NCBI RefSeq assembly: GCF_024266705.1
Contig: NZ_CP100757.1
Span: 806,001-870,000 of the forward strand
From: Natrinema gelatinilyticum
Lineage (GTDB): Archaea; Halobacteriota; Halobacteria; Halobacteriales; Natrialbaceae
Length of the DNA: 64,000 nucleotides
Direction of reading: 5' to 3'
Numbering within the stretch: position 1 is the first letter of the stretch; every line of letters starts with the position of its first letter. Position numbers and translations under genes: made by a program. This document shows positions 32,613-41,910 of the stretch, piece by piece. The notes below the pieces were generated by a model that was not told the DNA's origin, searched no databases, and saw only the letters and a program-made list of their open reading frames with translations.

Positions 32613-34178
32613 CTACCGCCGACGGCGGAGGAGATAGGTCACGAGAAAGACGCCTGCGAGGAAACTGGCCGGAACCTCGTACGGTCGTTCGTGGAGCGTG
32701 AGAATCGCGGCCGCCACGATCAACGCACCGGCGAGCACGGCGAACCCGACGTCCCGATACCCGTGATTGGTCCCGTCGACCGGTTCGGTTCGGACGACGA
32801 GTTCACCGCGCTCGAGTTGCCGCATCGTTCGATCGAATCGAGCGGGTAGCCCCGCCAGCGTGGGTATCGACTGCAGAAGGTCCGTCCGCGTCTTCTCGAC
32901 GAAAGCCTCGAATTCGCTTTCGATGAGCCCCTGCTCTATGAGGAACGATCGAACCGCGACGAGAAAGTCGAACTCTGGGTCGAGTTGCCGACAGACGCCT
33001 TCACCGACGGTTCCGGTCCTGATGAGCAACATCACGTCCGGTGGGAGACGAAACGGAAAATCCCTGAGCATCGTCGTCAGTTCCGTGAATATCATCCGCC
33101 AGGTGATCTCCGACCGCCCCTCGAGGTCCTTGATGACGAGTTCGAGGACACGTCTCACCTCGACACGGTCGACCGACGGTTCGAGGACGTCGACCGCGAT
33201 CAGGGCGTCGACGAGCGAGTCGACGTCACGTCGGACGAGCGCGCGATAGAGTCCAGCGATGTCCTCCCTAACGGTCTCGGAGAGACGGTCGCTCATTCCG
33301 AAGTCGAAGATCAGCAACCGTCCTGCGTCCGTGACGGCGAGATTTCCCGGGTGGGGATCCGCGTGGAACACCCCGTCGATGAGTCCCATCTTCAGGTATA
33401 TCTCCGTGATTCGCGTCGCCATTTCGTGCGGCGTCACGTCAAGGCCGTCGAACGCGTCGGCTGCGGTTATCTTTCGGCCGGTCACGTACTCCATCGCGAG
33501 TACGCGTTCGGACGAGAGGTCTTCGTAGACATCGGGAACGACGACGCGGTCGTCGTCGGCGAAGTTTTCCCCGATTTCGGTCATAATGGCCCGCTCCCGG
33601 GCGAAATCCAGTTCGTCCGTAATTATCTCCTCGAAATCGTCGGCCGCGTTCCGAACCGAGTACCGTTGGCGTTCCTCGATAAAGCGGACGACGAATGGGA
33701 GTAAACTGCGGATCACTCGAAGGTCGCGCTCGACCTGGGGTTTCACGTCGGGACGACGGACCTTCAGTGCGATCCGTTCGTCCCCGCGGGTCACCACGTA
33801 CACGAAGGCGAGCGACCCGCCGGCGATCGGCTCGAGCGTCGATAGATCGAGGTCGTCCTCGAGTTCCGCGGTGAGGACGGTCTTTGGGTCCCCACCCGCC
33901 TGCTCAGGAACCTCGTCTTGGAGCGTCCCGAACACCTCGGCGTACGGCGGTGGCACGATATCCGGACGCGTCGAAAGCACCTGCCCGACTTTGATGAACG
34001 CGGGTCCGAGTTCCAACATCGTGTCCCGTATCCGCTCGGCTCTCAGTCGGTGGGCCGCACTCTCGACCCGTCTTCGCGACCCGAACAGCAGGAACCGACG
34101 CCTGTCGCGAAGAAACGCGACTGCGAACGGAAGAAAGCGGACCAGAACCAGTAGATACCGGTGATAAAAACCGCTCAT
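32613..34178 (-). CDS. ABC1/UbiB (AarF) family atypical kinase
   Basis: 521-aa UbiB-type protein kinase-like ATPase. Family motifs are present: LGPAFIKVGQVLSTRPDIVP (KxGQ, about 55-74), the Ala-rich nucleotide loop AGGSLAFVYVV, ALKVRRPDVK, the catalytic DPHPGNLAVTDAGRLL and FDFGMSD. Two C-terminal membrane helices anchor it. UbiB proteins support isoprenoid-quinone synthesis or lipid homeostasis; here menaquinone is the likely partner lipid. Monocistronic. Confidence 0.9.
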   Translation of the reverse strand: MSGFYHRYLLVLVRFLPFAVAFLRDRRRFLLFGSRRRVESAAHRLRAERIRDTMLELGPAFIKVGQVLSTRPDIVPPPYAEVFGTLQDEVPEQAGGDPKTVLTAELEDDLDLSTLEPIAGGSLAFVYVVTRGDERIALKVRRPDVKPQVERDLRVIRSLLPFVVRFIEERQRYSVRNAADDFEEIITDELDFARERAIMTEIGENFADDDRVVVPDVYEDLSSERVLAMEYVTGRKITAADAFDGLDVTPHEMATRITEIYLKMGLIDGVFHADPHPGNLAVTDAGRLLIFDFGMSDRLSETVREDIAGLYRALVRRDVDSLVDALIAVDVLEPSVDRVEVRRVLELVIKDLEGRSEITWRMIFTELTTMLRDFPFRLPPDVMLLIRTGTVGEGVCRQLDPEFDFLVAVRSFLIEQGLIESEFEAFVEKTRTDLLQSIPTLAGLPARFDRTMRQLERGELVVRTEPVDGTNHGYRDVGFAVLAGALIVAAAILTLHERPYEVPASFLAGVFLVTYLLRRRR

Positions 34179-34344
34179 ATTACAATTCGAGGGAAGAGCC
34201 GTCCGTCGTCCGCCGTCGGTTCGGCGCGTCTATTTGACCCGGTGTCATATCCACGTGCGTGAGTGTACTGTCCACGTACGTGAATTTCACGCCTCCACAA
34301 ACGAATGTCATCGATTCACGTACGAACTACCGGGCGCTAAACCA

Positions 34345-34403
34345 TAACTTCACAGGCGGTACGAGGCGGATGCCACGGGGCGTGACCCCGAGGCGGTTGA
34401 CAT
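34345..34403 (+). repeat. Dispersed hairpin repeat, copy 2
   Basis: Matches the copy at 59591-59650: ACAGGCGG..GGATGCCACGGGGCGTGACCCCGAGGCGGTT, with hairpin CGGGG-cgtga-CCCCG. Similarity continues weakly for about 60 bp to the right. No gene is supported in 34179-34655. Confidence 0.7.
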
Positions 34404-34654
34404 GCACAATCCGATCTATACGGGCGAGCGTCCAGACCGATGATAGCCCTTGAGGCGTCTGTACCTCCACGTCGCAACTGTGCCCGTAGTGACGAAGGGT
34501 TGGATGATAAGCGTAGCGTACGGCCTTCACCCCTGGTGCACTCGGCCTGCTCCGCCGATAGAGTGACTCGATTCGAACGACCACTCCGGAGACCGAGTCC
34601 TCTCTACTCACGGGCCGAGATAATCGATCGCGTCGCTAAGCCGTCTCGAGTGTA

Positions 34655-35168
34655 GAGTTATACGAAATCAAGGAGAATACCTGCGCCTTTAGGCGCAGGA
34701 TGAATCCGACAACACGGAATCAATCCACGTTCGATGGATAGTTCGAAATTTCTAATTCGTAGATTGAAGTGTAAATCGATACTACTATAAGTAGGAATTG
34801 ATGTGAAAGAGGGCGGTTCCACCAGTCCGACGATGGCAGCTTGCCCACCCCAAGCAACCACACAACAATCGGAACCAGTTGATGCCCGCCGTATCCTCAC
34901 AGGATACGAGTGGAGTTGATGTTGTAAGCACGACTCAAAGTAACTTCGAGCCCGTCGAAGTCTGCCGGACCCCCCGTGGCAAAAACAACATCGGGAGACC
35001 GAATACGACAGCAGATAGGAGTACCAGGGGCTTGGCACTCCCGGCAGTCCTGCCCGCTTACACCGCGAATATCCCCACGAATTCTCACCGGTCGGATGCT
35101 CGGTAGGATTGGAAACCCGAAATCTCCGACGCTTAGGCTTCCTGTGTCTTCAGGCGCAGGAGTATATC
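34655..35168 (+). mobile_element. PATE-like element derived from the IS1341-type element at 46.8-49.0 kb
   Basis: The left end GTTATACGAAATCAAGGAGA plus hairpin CCTGCGCCTTTAGGCGCAGG (34679-34698) is nearly identical to 46802-46845. The right end hairpin CCTGTGTCTTCAGGCGCAGG (35141-35160) is followed by AGTATATCAA. Between them, TCAAAGTAACTTCGAGCC and AGATAGGAGTACCAGGGG resemble the 3' end of the tnpB gene at 47641-48957, so it is an internally deleted tnpB element. It ends at the stop codon of the usp gene. Confidence 0.78.
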
Positions 35169-36063
35169 AATGAGAACATTGGACCAAGATTACCCTGGTC
35201 TGAGCGGTCTTTCGGACCGCTTTAGCCGTCGAACGGTATATGACTCGGTAGAATTTTTCTTGCGTCGGTGCACCAATCACCGTCAAGTCGTAGTAACGCG
35301 ATTGTTCGATGATCGCGTTCGAAGCATCGTCTGCTTCAAAAATCCACCCTGAGACCCTATCCAATTCGTCGAAGTGATTTTTCACTTCGGTAATAATACT
35401 GTCCGCCGTATCCCGTTCGGACGAATCCGGTTTTTCCTCGATAACGTGAAACACGTCAATCCAGGCATCGTGACTGGTAGCGATACTTCGAGAGACTTCA
35501 ATTGCCAACTCTGTATGAGGCCCCCCCGAAACTGGAAGCAAAATCGAAGAAATCCCGTTATAGTCAGGCTTCCCAGTCACAACGACAACGTCAGTTGGTG
35601 CGTTAGAAACAATCGCTTCGGTCGGTCTTCGATAGAACGGGCTACTTGGCGGCGTCTTCGGTAAAACCAGTGTATCGGGTGCAAACTCGTCGATCAACTG
35701 TAAAACCCCTCGAGCCTCACTTTGAGCACGTTGGATGGATCCTATTATTCGTTCTTCGGAAAGCTGGAACTGATCAAGCACAGTGTCTAAACGGTCCTTA
35801 CGATCATGCTCTCCGCCCGCGTTTCGAAACACGAACGGCATTTGCCACGGAACCACGATCACGTCTATCACGATCAACGTGGCGTCCTTCGCTTTCGCAA
35901 GTGAAACAGCTACCCGAAGTTGATCAGTCGTGGCGCTCTCCTCTGCTGAGAGAAGAGGAGCGAGTACTCGTTCCTCTCCGATTTCGCCCTCAAAATCTGA
36001 CCGAGTATTGTTCCCTGTGTTGTTACTCTCAAATAATCTATTCCAATATGATATGAGAGTCAT
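35167..36063 (-). CDS. Universal stress protein, tandem domains
   Basis: 298-aa protein with two UspA-like domains: VLAPLLSAEESATTDQLRVA opens the first and ILLPVSGGPHTELAIEVS the second, each with late ATP-loop remnants (VLPKTPPSSPFYRRPTEAIV; TVIGAPTQEKFYRVIYRST). The Gly motif G-x2-G-x9-G is degenerate in both, so nucleotide binding may be lost. Base composition is more AT-rich than neighbours. The TGA stop lies at the boundary with the mobile element, so the last codon or stop may come from the element. Confidence 0.78.
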   Translation of the reverse strand: MTLISYWNRLFESNNTGNNTRSDFEGEIGEERVLAPLLSAEESATTDQLRVAVSLAKAKDATLIVIDVIVVPWQMPFVFRNAGGEHDRKDRLDTVLDQFQLSEERIIGSIQRAQSEARGVLQLIDEFAPDTLVLPKTPPSSPFYRRPTEAIVSNAPTDVVVVTGKPDYNGISSILLPVSGGPHTELAIEVSRSIATSHDAWIDVFHVIEEKPDSSERDTADSIITEVKNHFDELDRVSGWIFEADDASNAIIEQSRYYDLTVIGAPTQEKFYRVIYRSTAKAVRKTAQTRVILVQCSH

Positions 36064-36592
36064 ACGATGAGGACAAGTTCACGATAAATAAACCTACGAG
36101 ATAATTCATCTATCATATTTGTATGCGTTGTACATCAACTTCCAAGAGTGCTAGTCATCGGTAGTTACCTTTCCCGAATGAGGCACACTACTGGTTCGTC
36201 CATCGTTCAGAGAAATGCACGATCATCGAAAACCTCGCTTGCTCGCTTGCTTCACGTAATAGCCGCGTGGTGTCGTCGGGAATCTTCTAGTGGAACCGGA
36301 TCGGAATATCCACGGGTTTCGAGAGCGACAGTACAGTCTGGCCGCTTTCTTGTCGAGCCTAAGGAGTCTAATCGGCAGACACTGGTGTCATGCTCCACAA
36401 CAGCATGTCATAGAATACGTCTCATACCCTCTCCCTCGCGATTATATAGCTTCCAATTCGCGTGTAACCCTGCGAGATTTGGCAGTCATGGGTGGAGCTC
36501 GACATCGAGACAGTGAATACTGCTTGTTAGGAACCGTTGTATGACACGCTCGTCGATAAGGTTAATATCTCCTGGCTTGCGGTGGGCGTCGC
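36064..36592. other. Gene-free, AT-rich stretch
   Basis: About 530 bp with lower GC than the rest and no supported gene on either strand. It lies between the usp gene and a block of gene debris. Confidence 0.5.
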
Positions 36593-37184
36593 ACGAGAAA
36601 CATAATCGTATCTGAGTTCACGTCGATAGACGGCGTCGCACAAGCCCCAGGAAGTCCCGACGAGGATCGAAGTGGCGGGTTCGAACATGGCGGCTGGATT
36701 TTCCAATTCGAGCATGGGCCCGAAGACGACGAAGACGTCGAAGACGATGAGTTCAAGCTTAATGAGGTGTTGAAGAGTGACGCGCTCTTGTTCGGCCGAA
36801 AGACGTACGAGATACTCGCAGCATACTGGCCTAACGTCGACAGCGATGACCACCCTATGGCGGCGAAACTGAACAGTATGCTCAAGTACGTCGCCTCTCG
36901 GAGCCTCAAGGATGTGGAGTGGAACAACTCGACGCTGATCGAAGGAAACGTCTCGGATGAAATCTCCGCGCTGAAACGAGAGGCGGCCGACGACCGCGCT
37001 GCGAGCCGCTCGTGATCCCGGCACTGGGCTGTGGTGTCGCGGGATTCGACCTCGAGGTAGGTGCGCGCATTATCTGCGAGACGATCCGTGAGTACGAACC
37101 GACGCGCTCGAAGACGTGCGGGGTATCGCGTACAGCGACGAGGAGTACGAGACGATCCGGGAGGTCGCTACGAAAGTCGGGTGA
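36593..37184 (+). pseudogene. Chimeric relic: DHFR-like (RibD C-terminal) fragment fused to a macro-domain fragment
   Basis: From 36602 the frame reads IIVSEFTSIDGVAQAPGSPD and continues through LLFGRKTYEILAAYWP to DVEWNNSTLIEGNVSDEISA, the first two thirds of a RibD-C/dihydrofolate-reductase-like protein, without an ATG. Near 36990 it passes into macro-domain sequence. A two-base shift gives CEPLVIPALGCGVAGFDLE and VGARIICETIREYEPT, and a further shift gives LEDVRGIAYSDEEYETIREV to a stop at 37184. Two genes were joined by deletion and then frameshifted. Confidence 0.72.
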
Positions 37185-37214
37185 CGGCACGCACCCGAAT
37201 AGGGCGACGGACCG

Positions 37215-38216
37215 TCACCGTTCGAGTTCGACTCGGGGGTCCATCGCGGTGTGCGCGAGATTCTTCACCAGGGTGCCGAACACTCCGACGTAGGCGATGA
37301 GCATCGTCGTTCCAACGACTAGCGGCAGATCCCGATGGACGATCGCCTGGTAGCTTAAATCTCCGAATCCGGGAAGTCCAAATACGTACTCGAGGACGAA
37401 CACGTTGAGAACGAGTGCGCCGAGTAGATTCGAGAGAAAAAGCGTCACGAGGGGGAGCATAGCCACGCGAAGGACGTGCCACGCGACGCCGAACTCTCCA
37501 ACTCCTTTCGCCCGAACCATCCGGACGAAATCGGCGCGTTCGTGATCGATCACTTCTGCACGGACGAACCTGGCCTGCCCAGCCAGCAGACCGGTTCCGA
37601 GCAACAGCGCAGGAAGGACGAGTTGCCCCAGGTTGTGCGGGTCCACGACCCCTAGACTCGGTTCGTAATTGGTGAGTGGCACGCCGTATTCGTAGGTACC
37701 GAGAAGTATGGCGACGTTCGCGATCCAGAAGCTTGGAATGCCGAACGCGGCGTACGACGTGCCGATCGTGATGCGAGCGGGTATCGAGTCCGGTCGGAAT
37801 CCAGAGTAAGTACCGAGGACCACGCCGCCGACCAGCGCGATAGCCGTACCGGGTAGCACGTACCCAAGCGTAACGGCGAGACGATCGACGAGAAGCGATG
37901 ACACTGGAACATCGTGTGTGTGAGAAACTCCCCATTCGAACGTCGCCAGGCCGCGCATCCAGCTGAGGTACCGTTCCCAGACGGGTTCGTCGAGGTTCCG
38001 AGCCTCCCTGTAGGATCGCCGCGCCTCTTCGGCCTCTTCGATGACGTCCTCCGCGTCGGCGCCCTGTCCCGCCGCTTCGATCGCCGCCGAACCGTAGGCG
38101 GCATCGTCGCCGGGATCCGGCGTCAGCGCGACGAGTCCGAACGCAATCGTCGCCACGATCCAGACGGAGACGATCGCGAAGGCGATTCGTCGGAGGAGAT
38201 AGCGCCATCGGGTCAT
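37215..38216 (-). CDS. ABC transporter permease, DppB/OppB type
   Basis: 333-aa permease with six helices. The N-terminus RRIAFAIVSVWIVATIAFGL and the EAA loop (VRMVRAKGVGEFGVAWHVLR) are typical of peptide/nickel permeases. The periplasmic loop after helix 1 is long and contains an acidic insertion (VIEEAEEARRSYREARNLDE). The usual operon partners (second permease, ATPases, binding protein) are not downstream; the DppC-type partner is transcribed divergently from 38515. Confidence 0.87.
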   Translation of the reverse strand: MTRWRYLLRRIAFAIVSVWIVATIAFGLVALTPDPGDDAAYGSAAIEAAGQGADAEDVIEEAEEARRSYREARNLDEPVWERYLSWMRGLATFEWGVSHTHDVPVSSLLVDRLAVTLGYVLPGTAIALVGGVVLGTYSGFRPDSIPARITIGTSYAAFGIPSFWIANVAILLGTYEYGVPLTNYEPSLGVVDPHNLGQLVLPALLLGTGLLAGQARFVRAEVIDHERADFVRMVRAKGVGEFGVAWHVLRVAMLPLVTLFLSNLLGALVLNVFVLEYVFGLPGFGDLSYQAIVHRDLPLVVGTTMLIAYVGVFGTLVKNLAHTAMDPRVELER

Positions 38217-38514
38217 CGAACCACCGGACAGTGCCGCCGAGATCTATCACAGCTGTTCGGTCGACCGCCCTCGGGCCGACAGTGCCGAGACGATCGATCC
38301 GGTGTGGCCGGGACGAACGACTGCGGCAAAAGGTGTCCGTGCCGCCCCCCCGGCGGACTGGAGCAAGGCGTCGTCGAGGTCGAATCGCGGGTCACTACCG
38401 TTGACGACTGTGACGGCGCGTCGCTTAAACGTTATCAAAGAATCGTACCGAAACCCTCTTGGCCGTCGGTTTAGTGGTTCGACCAACCGCCACGAGTCGC
38501 GGACTGATAGAGCA

Positions 38515-39720
38515 ATGGGAGCAGACGAGGATGCCACCGATTCGACCGCCGTCGATACGATCGGCGAGCGCGAACTCGACCGGACCGGATTGTCGTCGAA
38601 CCGCTCACCGTTGCCAGCGCCATCGATACGGACCGCGGGTTTTCTGGTCTCCGCCGGCGTGGTCGCGGTCGTCGCAGGGTACGATCTGTTCGTTCGCGCC
38701 AGCGGTGGCCCGCTCGCGTTCGGGTGGTACCCGGACCCGATCGACTGGCTGTTTCTCCTGTCGTTCCAGGTGCTTGGCTGGTACGTCGCGGTACCGCTGG
38801 TGGCGACGCCGAGACGGACCCTCCGCCGCCTGTGGGAGTTGCGGGCGAATCCGACGGTCCTCGCGAGCGTCGTCTACCTCTGCATCTTCGTTCTGGTGGG
38901 AACGATCGGCGCGTGGCTCGTCGGTACGCCCCACTCGGATCTCACCCAATCGATGCAACCCCCTGCGTTTTTGGGCGTTCCCGAGTTCGTGCCGGGACAG
39001 TGCGTCGGACCGGTCGAGGACGGTACCTGCCACGGGACGCTTCGGCACCCCCTGGGAACGAGCGCCCACGGCAAAGACATGGTCGCCGTCGTCGCCGTCG
39101 GGGCGCGCGTGAGCCTGCAGGTCGCGGTGATCGTCGCCGCGATCGTGGCGCCTCTCGCCGTCGCGGTCGGCGCGACGGCAGGGTTCGTCGGCGGCATCGT
39201 CGACGACGCGCTCGTGAGTTACATCGAGATCCAGCGATCGATACCCCCACTCGTCGCCTACGTCGTGCTCGTCTACCTCTTCGGCCCGAGCCTGCACCTC
39301 TTCGTACTCGTGTTCGGGCTGCTCGGGTGGGGCGGGGTCGCCCAGATCGTCCGGAGCGAGGTGCTCCAGTGCAAACAGGAGCAGTTCGTGCGAGCGGCGA
39401 GGTGCCTGGGAGGCGGGCCACTGTACGTCCTCCGTCGACACGTTCTGCCCAACATACGGGAGTCCGTCGCTGTCGCGACGACCCAGCAGATTCCCGCGGT
39501 ACTGCTCGCGGAGGCCGCCGTCGCGTTTTTGCGGTTGAACGACGGCGCTACGCCCTCCTGGGGTGAGGCGATACTGGTCGGGTTCGGGAGTCAATACAAG
39601 TTTAGCGATGCGTGGTGGCTCACGACGATCCCAGTCGCGTTTCTCGCGGCGACGATCGTCTCGATCGCCGTCATCGGCGACTGGCTCGGCGACGATCGCA
39701 GCCATCGATCCGTCCGGTGA
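38515..39720 (+). CDS. ABC transporter permease, DppC/OppC type
   Basis: 401-aa permease: a 120-residue N-terminal part with extra helices (about 45-65 and 75-98), then the DppC-type core with GTSAHGKDMVAVVAVGARVS and the EAA loop VLQCKQEQFVRAARCLGGGP. It pairs functionally with the DppB-type gene at 37215 but is on the opposite strand, 298 bp away. No ATPase or solute-binding protein follows; a purM fragment and IS debris do. The rest of the operon may have been lost or moved. Confidence 0.87.
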   Translation: MGADEDATDSTAVDTIGERELDRTGLSSNRSPLPAPSIRTAGFLVSAGVVAVVAGYDLFVRASGGPLAFGWYPDPIDWLFLLSFQVLGWYVAVPLVATPRRTLRRLWELRANPTVLASVVYLCIFVLVGTIGAWLVGTPHSDLTQSMQPPAFLGVPEFVPGQCVGPVEDGTCHGTLRHPLGTSAHGKDMVAVVAVGARVSLQVAVIVAAIVAPLAVAVGATAGFVGGIVDDALVSYIEIQRSIPPLVAYVVLVYLFGPSLHLFVLVFGLLGWGGVAQIVRSEVLQCKQEQFVRAARCLGGGPLYVLRRHVLPNIRESVAVATTQQIPAVLLAEAAVAFLRLNDGATPSWGEAILVGFGSQYKFSDAWWLTTIPVAFLAATIVSIAVIGDWLGDDRSHRSVR

Positions 39721-39762
39721 CTGGGAGGTGATCTCCCGACGGGATCGACGAGGGAGTGGTTC

Positions 39763-39972
39763 TTACACCGACAGGCCTCGGATCTCGACGGCGGCACCGT
39801 CTTCGACCCGACCGATCACCCGTCCCTCGACGGCCGCCGCCAGCGCGTCGGCGTCCGTCTCCGACACCGAGATGACGAACCCCGTTGCCACGTCGAACGT
39901 CCAGTGCATCTCTTCGTCCGACACCGACTCCGCCTTCTGGATGAAGTGGAGGAAGTCAAACGCGGATAGCAT
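39763..39972 (-). pseudogene. 3' fragment of purM (AIR synthetase)
   Basis: 69 codons encoding DFLHFIQKAESVSDEEMHWT, FDVATGFVISVSETDADALA and RVIGRVEDGAAVEIRGLSV, which closely resembles the C-terminus of haloarchaeal PurM (phosphoribosylformylglycinamidine cyclo-ligase, about 330 aa). The remaining 80% is absent; the sequence upstream is unrelated. Probably a leftover of a duplication or rearrangement rather than a working gene. Confidence 0.7.
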
Positions 39973-40124
39973 AACGTAATGAGATACTCACTTGAACGAC
40001 GGTGGCGACGTTTTCTCGTTGCCTCAAACTGACCCGTGCACTTCGTCTCGTGCGAAGTGCTGCTCAGGTTGCTTCCCTATTGCGGCCCTATGGTAGAAGT
40101 CAGAAATAAATACTCACTGTTGGC

Positions 40125-40475
40125 GCGGAGGGCTGATTAATCGCTGTTGTAACGTCGTATAGTAATTCAAAGAAGCGAATGCTGAGTGCCGCTTGGAGTT
40201 GTCTTCACCACTCTTCAACCGAATTTCGCTCTAGTGAGTACGCTGGCAACGTTACGAAGGCGAGGTTGTCGCGGGCCGCCAAGTCCGTAACGGCTGTCGC
40301 CTGGAAAGACGGCGCTCCATCCAGCACGATGATCAGAACACGGTGAGTTCAGTCTGCGTAACGCCGTTTTTGGACGCTATCGCCGCTAAGAGCCGTTGTA
40401 TCGGCTTCTTTTCCCCAGGTTGTCGAGGATATCTTGTAATTTCTTGACAGGGATCTTGGCGAGATGTTCCACTGT
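40125..40475 (-). pseudogene. IS630-family transposase remnant
   Basis: The reverse strand encodes, in shifted frames, VEHLAKIPVKKLQDILDNLG, then KKPIQRLLAAIASKNGVTQTE (N-terminal HTH part, first 20 residues matter), and after an internal deletion VLIIVLDGAPSFQATAVTDL, AARDNLAFVTLPAYSLERNS and VEEW, typical of the C-terminal DDE part of IS630-type transposases. At least one frameshift, one stop and a large deletion. 39973-40124 and 40476-40914 hold no supported gene. Confidence 0.65.
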
Positions 40476-40914
40476 TTTAGCAACATTTTTGAGTAAAAAC
40501 TTCTAACGGTTGCTAGAGTTTGATCGTGGCGTAGTCTCATGTAGTTCGGCAGTCGACATTCGTCGCAATTGCTCATTTGTTAACACCTCGATGCGAGAAA
40601 TACCTTGTCTCAGCGTCTGACAGCGTCGTTTCGATTTCCAGTATTTTCAGGGTTGTCTCCGGTGGGCTTCGTTCGAACCCTCGTACCCCGTTCGAGGAGA
40701 TACATTGTCTCGAACGACGACGGAATATTGTTAGAGATCGTAGGGTACTCACACTTTTCCTGATCACACACTGTGAGAAGAGTCCTATGACTCCCTCCTG
40801 GCCATACCAACCAACCCATCGACCGAGGAGGAGTGGCTTTCGGCCATAGCCGTCTGGAACACTGCTCCAAAACAGATACGACTCTTACCAAAATCGAAAT
40901 ATACTCAAGACAGA

Positions 40915-41793
40915 CTATGAGAGTCCGAGGAACCCTTCAGCGTTCTCGTAGAGAATCTTTCGCTGGACCGACTCATCAAAGTCGGTATGTTTTGCGAACG
41001 ATGCAAGCCAGTCTTCGGGATGGATCATCGGGTAGTCGGTCCCGAACATCACCTTGTCCTGGAGGACGGACCCGGCGTAGTGGAGGACCTGATCGTCGAT
41101 GTACTTCGGGATCCACCCGGAGAGATCCATGTAGACGTTGCCCTTCTGCTGGCAGACGGCGAGTTGCTCTTTCTCCCAGGGGAACGCGGGATGGGCAAGT
41201 AGGATCTGGAGGTCAGGATGGTTGGCAGCCACCCGGTCGACGAGTATCGGATCACCGTACTCGATCCGCAAGCCGCGACCGCCGGGACTGCCAGCTCCGA
41301 GCGTCGAGTTGCCGCCGTGGAAGATGACTGGCACGCCTAGATCCTCGATGGTGTTCCAGAGGTGCGTGTGACGGTCTGCAGATGGGTCGAAGCCCTGGGC
41401 AATCTGCTGGAATTTGAACCCGTCGAGGTCCAGGTCTTCGACACACCGAATTGCTTCCTCGACGCAGTCGTCTTTTAACGGATCGACACTCCCGAATCCA
41501 ATGAAGAACTCGGGGTGTTCATCTCGGATCTCGGCCACGTAGTCGTTTGGAACCGGTGGGCTGCCGGTGTTGGTTTCGGCGTCCCACCCCAGCAGGATGG
41601 AGCGCCCGATCCCCACTTCTTCGTACTCCTCGAGCATCGCCTCGTAATCCCACGTCTCCAACTCGGTTCCAAACTTGTTTGCGGCGTCTTCCATCATCTC
41701 GCCGCCTGCGTCGTGCAGGAACTCGCTCGTGGGCTGGTGGGCGTGCGTGTCGATGAGCCGCTGGCTGTCGATGCCAGGCAGGTCGATCTCCAT
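40915..41793 (-). CDS. Amidohydrolase family (PF04909-type) metal-dependent hydrolase/decarboxylase
   Basis: 292-aa TIM-barrel amidohydrolase-2 protein. Metal motif LIDTHAHQ is near residue 20; further barrel motifs are VIFHGGNSTLG, LQILLAHPAFPWEKEQ and the late VMFGTDYPMIHPEDW with the conserved Asp. Members hydrolyse or decarboxylate aromatic and cyclic acids (ACMSD-like), which suits the aromatic-degradation genes on its right. ATG 41793 (MEIDLPGIDSQRL) is preferred over an upstream start. Confidence 0.85.
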   Translation of the reverse strand: MEIDLPGIDSQRLIDTHAHQPTSEFLHDAGGEMMEDAANKFGTELETWDYEAMLEEYEEVGIGRSILLGWDAETNTGSPPVPNDYVAEIRDEHPEFFIGFGSVDPLKDDCVEEAIRCVEDLDLDGFKFQQIAQGFDPSADRHTHLWNTIEDLGVPVIFHGGNSTLGAGSPGGRGLRIEYGDPILVDRVAANHPDLQILLAHPAFPWEKEQLAVCQQKGNVYMDLSGWIPKYIDDQVLHYAGSVLQDKVMFGTDYPMIHPEDWLASFAKHTDFDESVQRKILYENAEGFLGLS

Positions 41794-41910
41794 AGTTGAG
41801 GTGTTTCGCTCGACAATCAAAACCTTATGGATTTCTGGCCGGTCGAAGGTGATCCGTCGGGTAGATCCATCGTTGATTCGTATATAGCAGTATCCTGAAC
41901 CGGTCCATAA

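Noticed and set aside
38605..39705. 366-codon reverse frame opposite the DppC-type permease
   Set aside because: Extremely Arg/Asp-rich shadow of a membrane protein gene; the forward strand has the EAA loop and helices.
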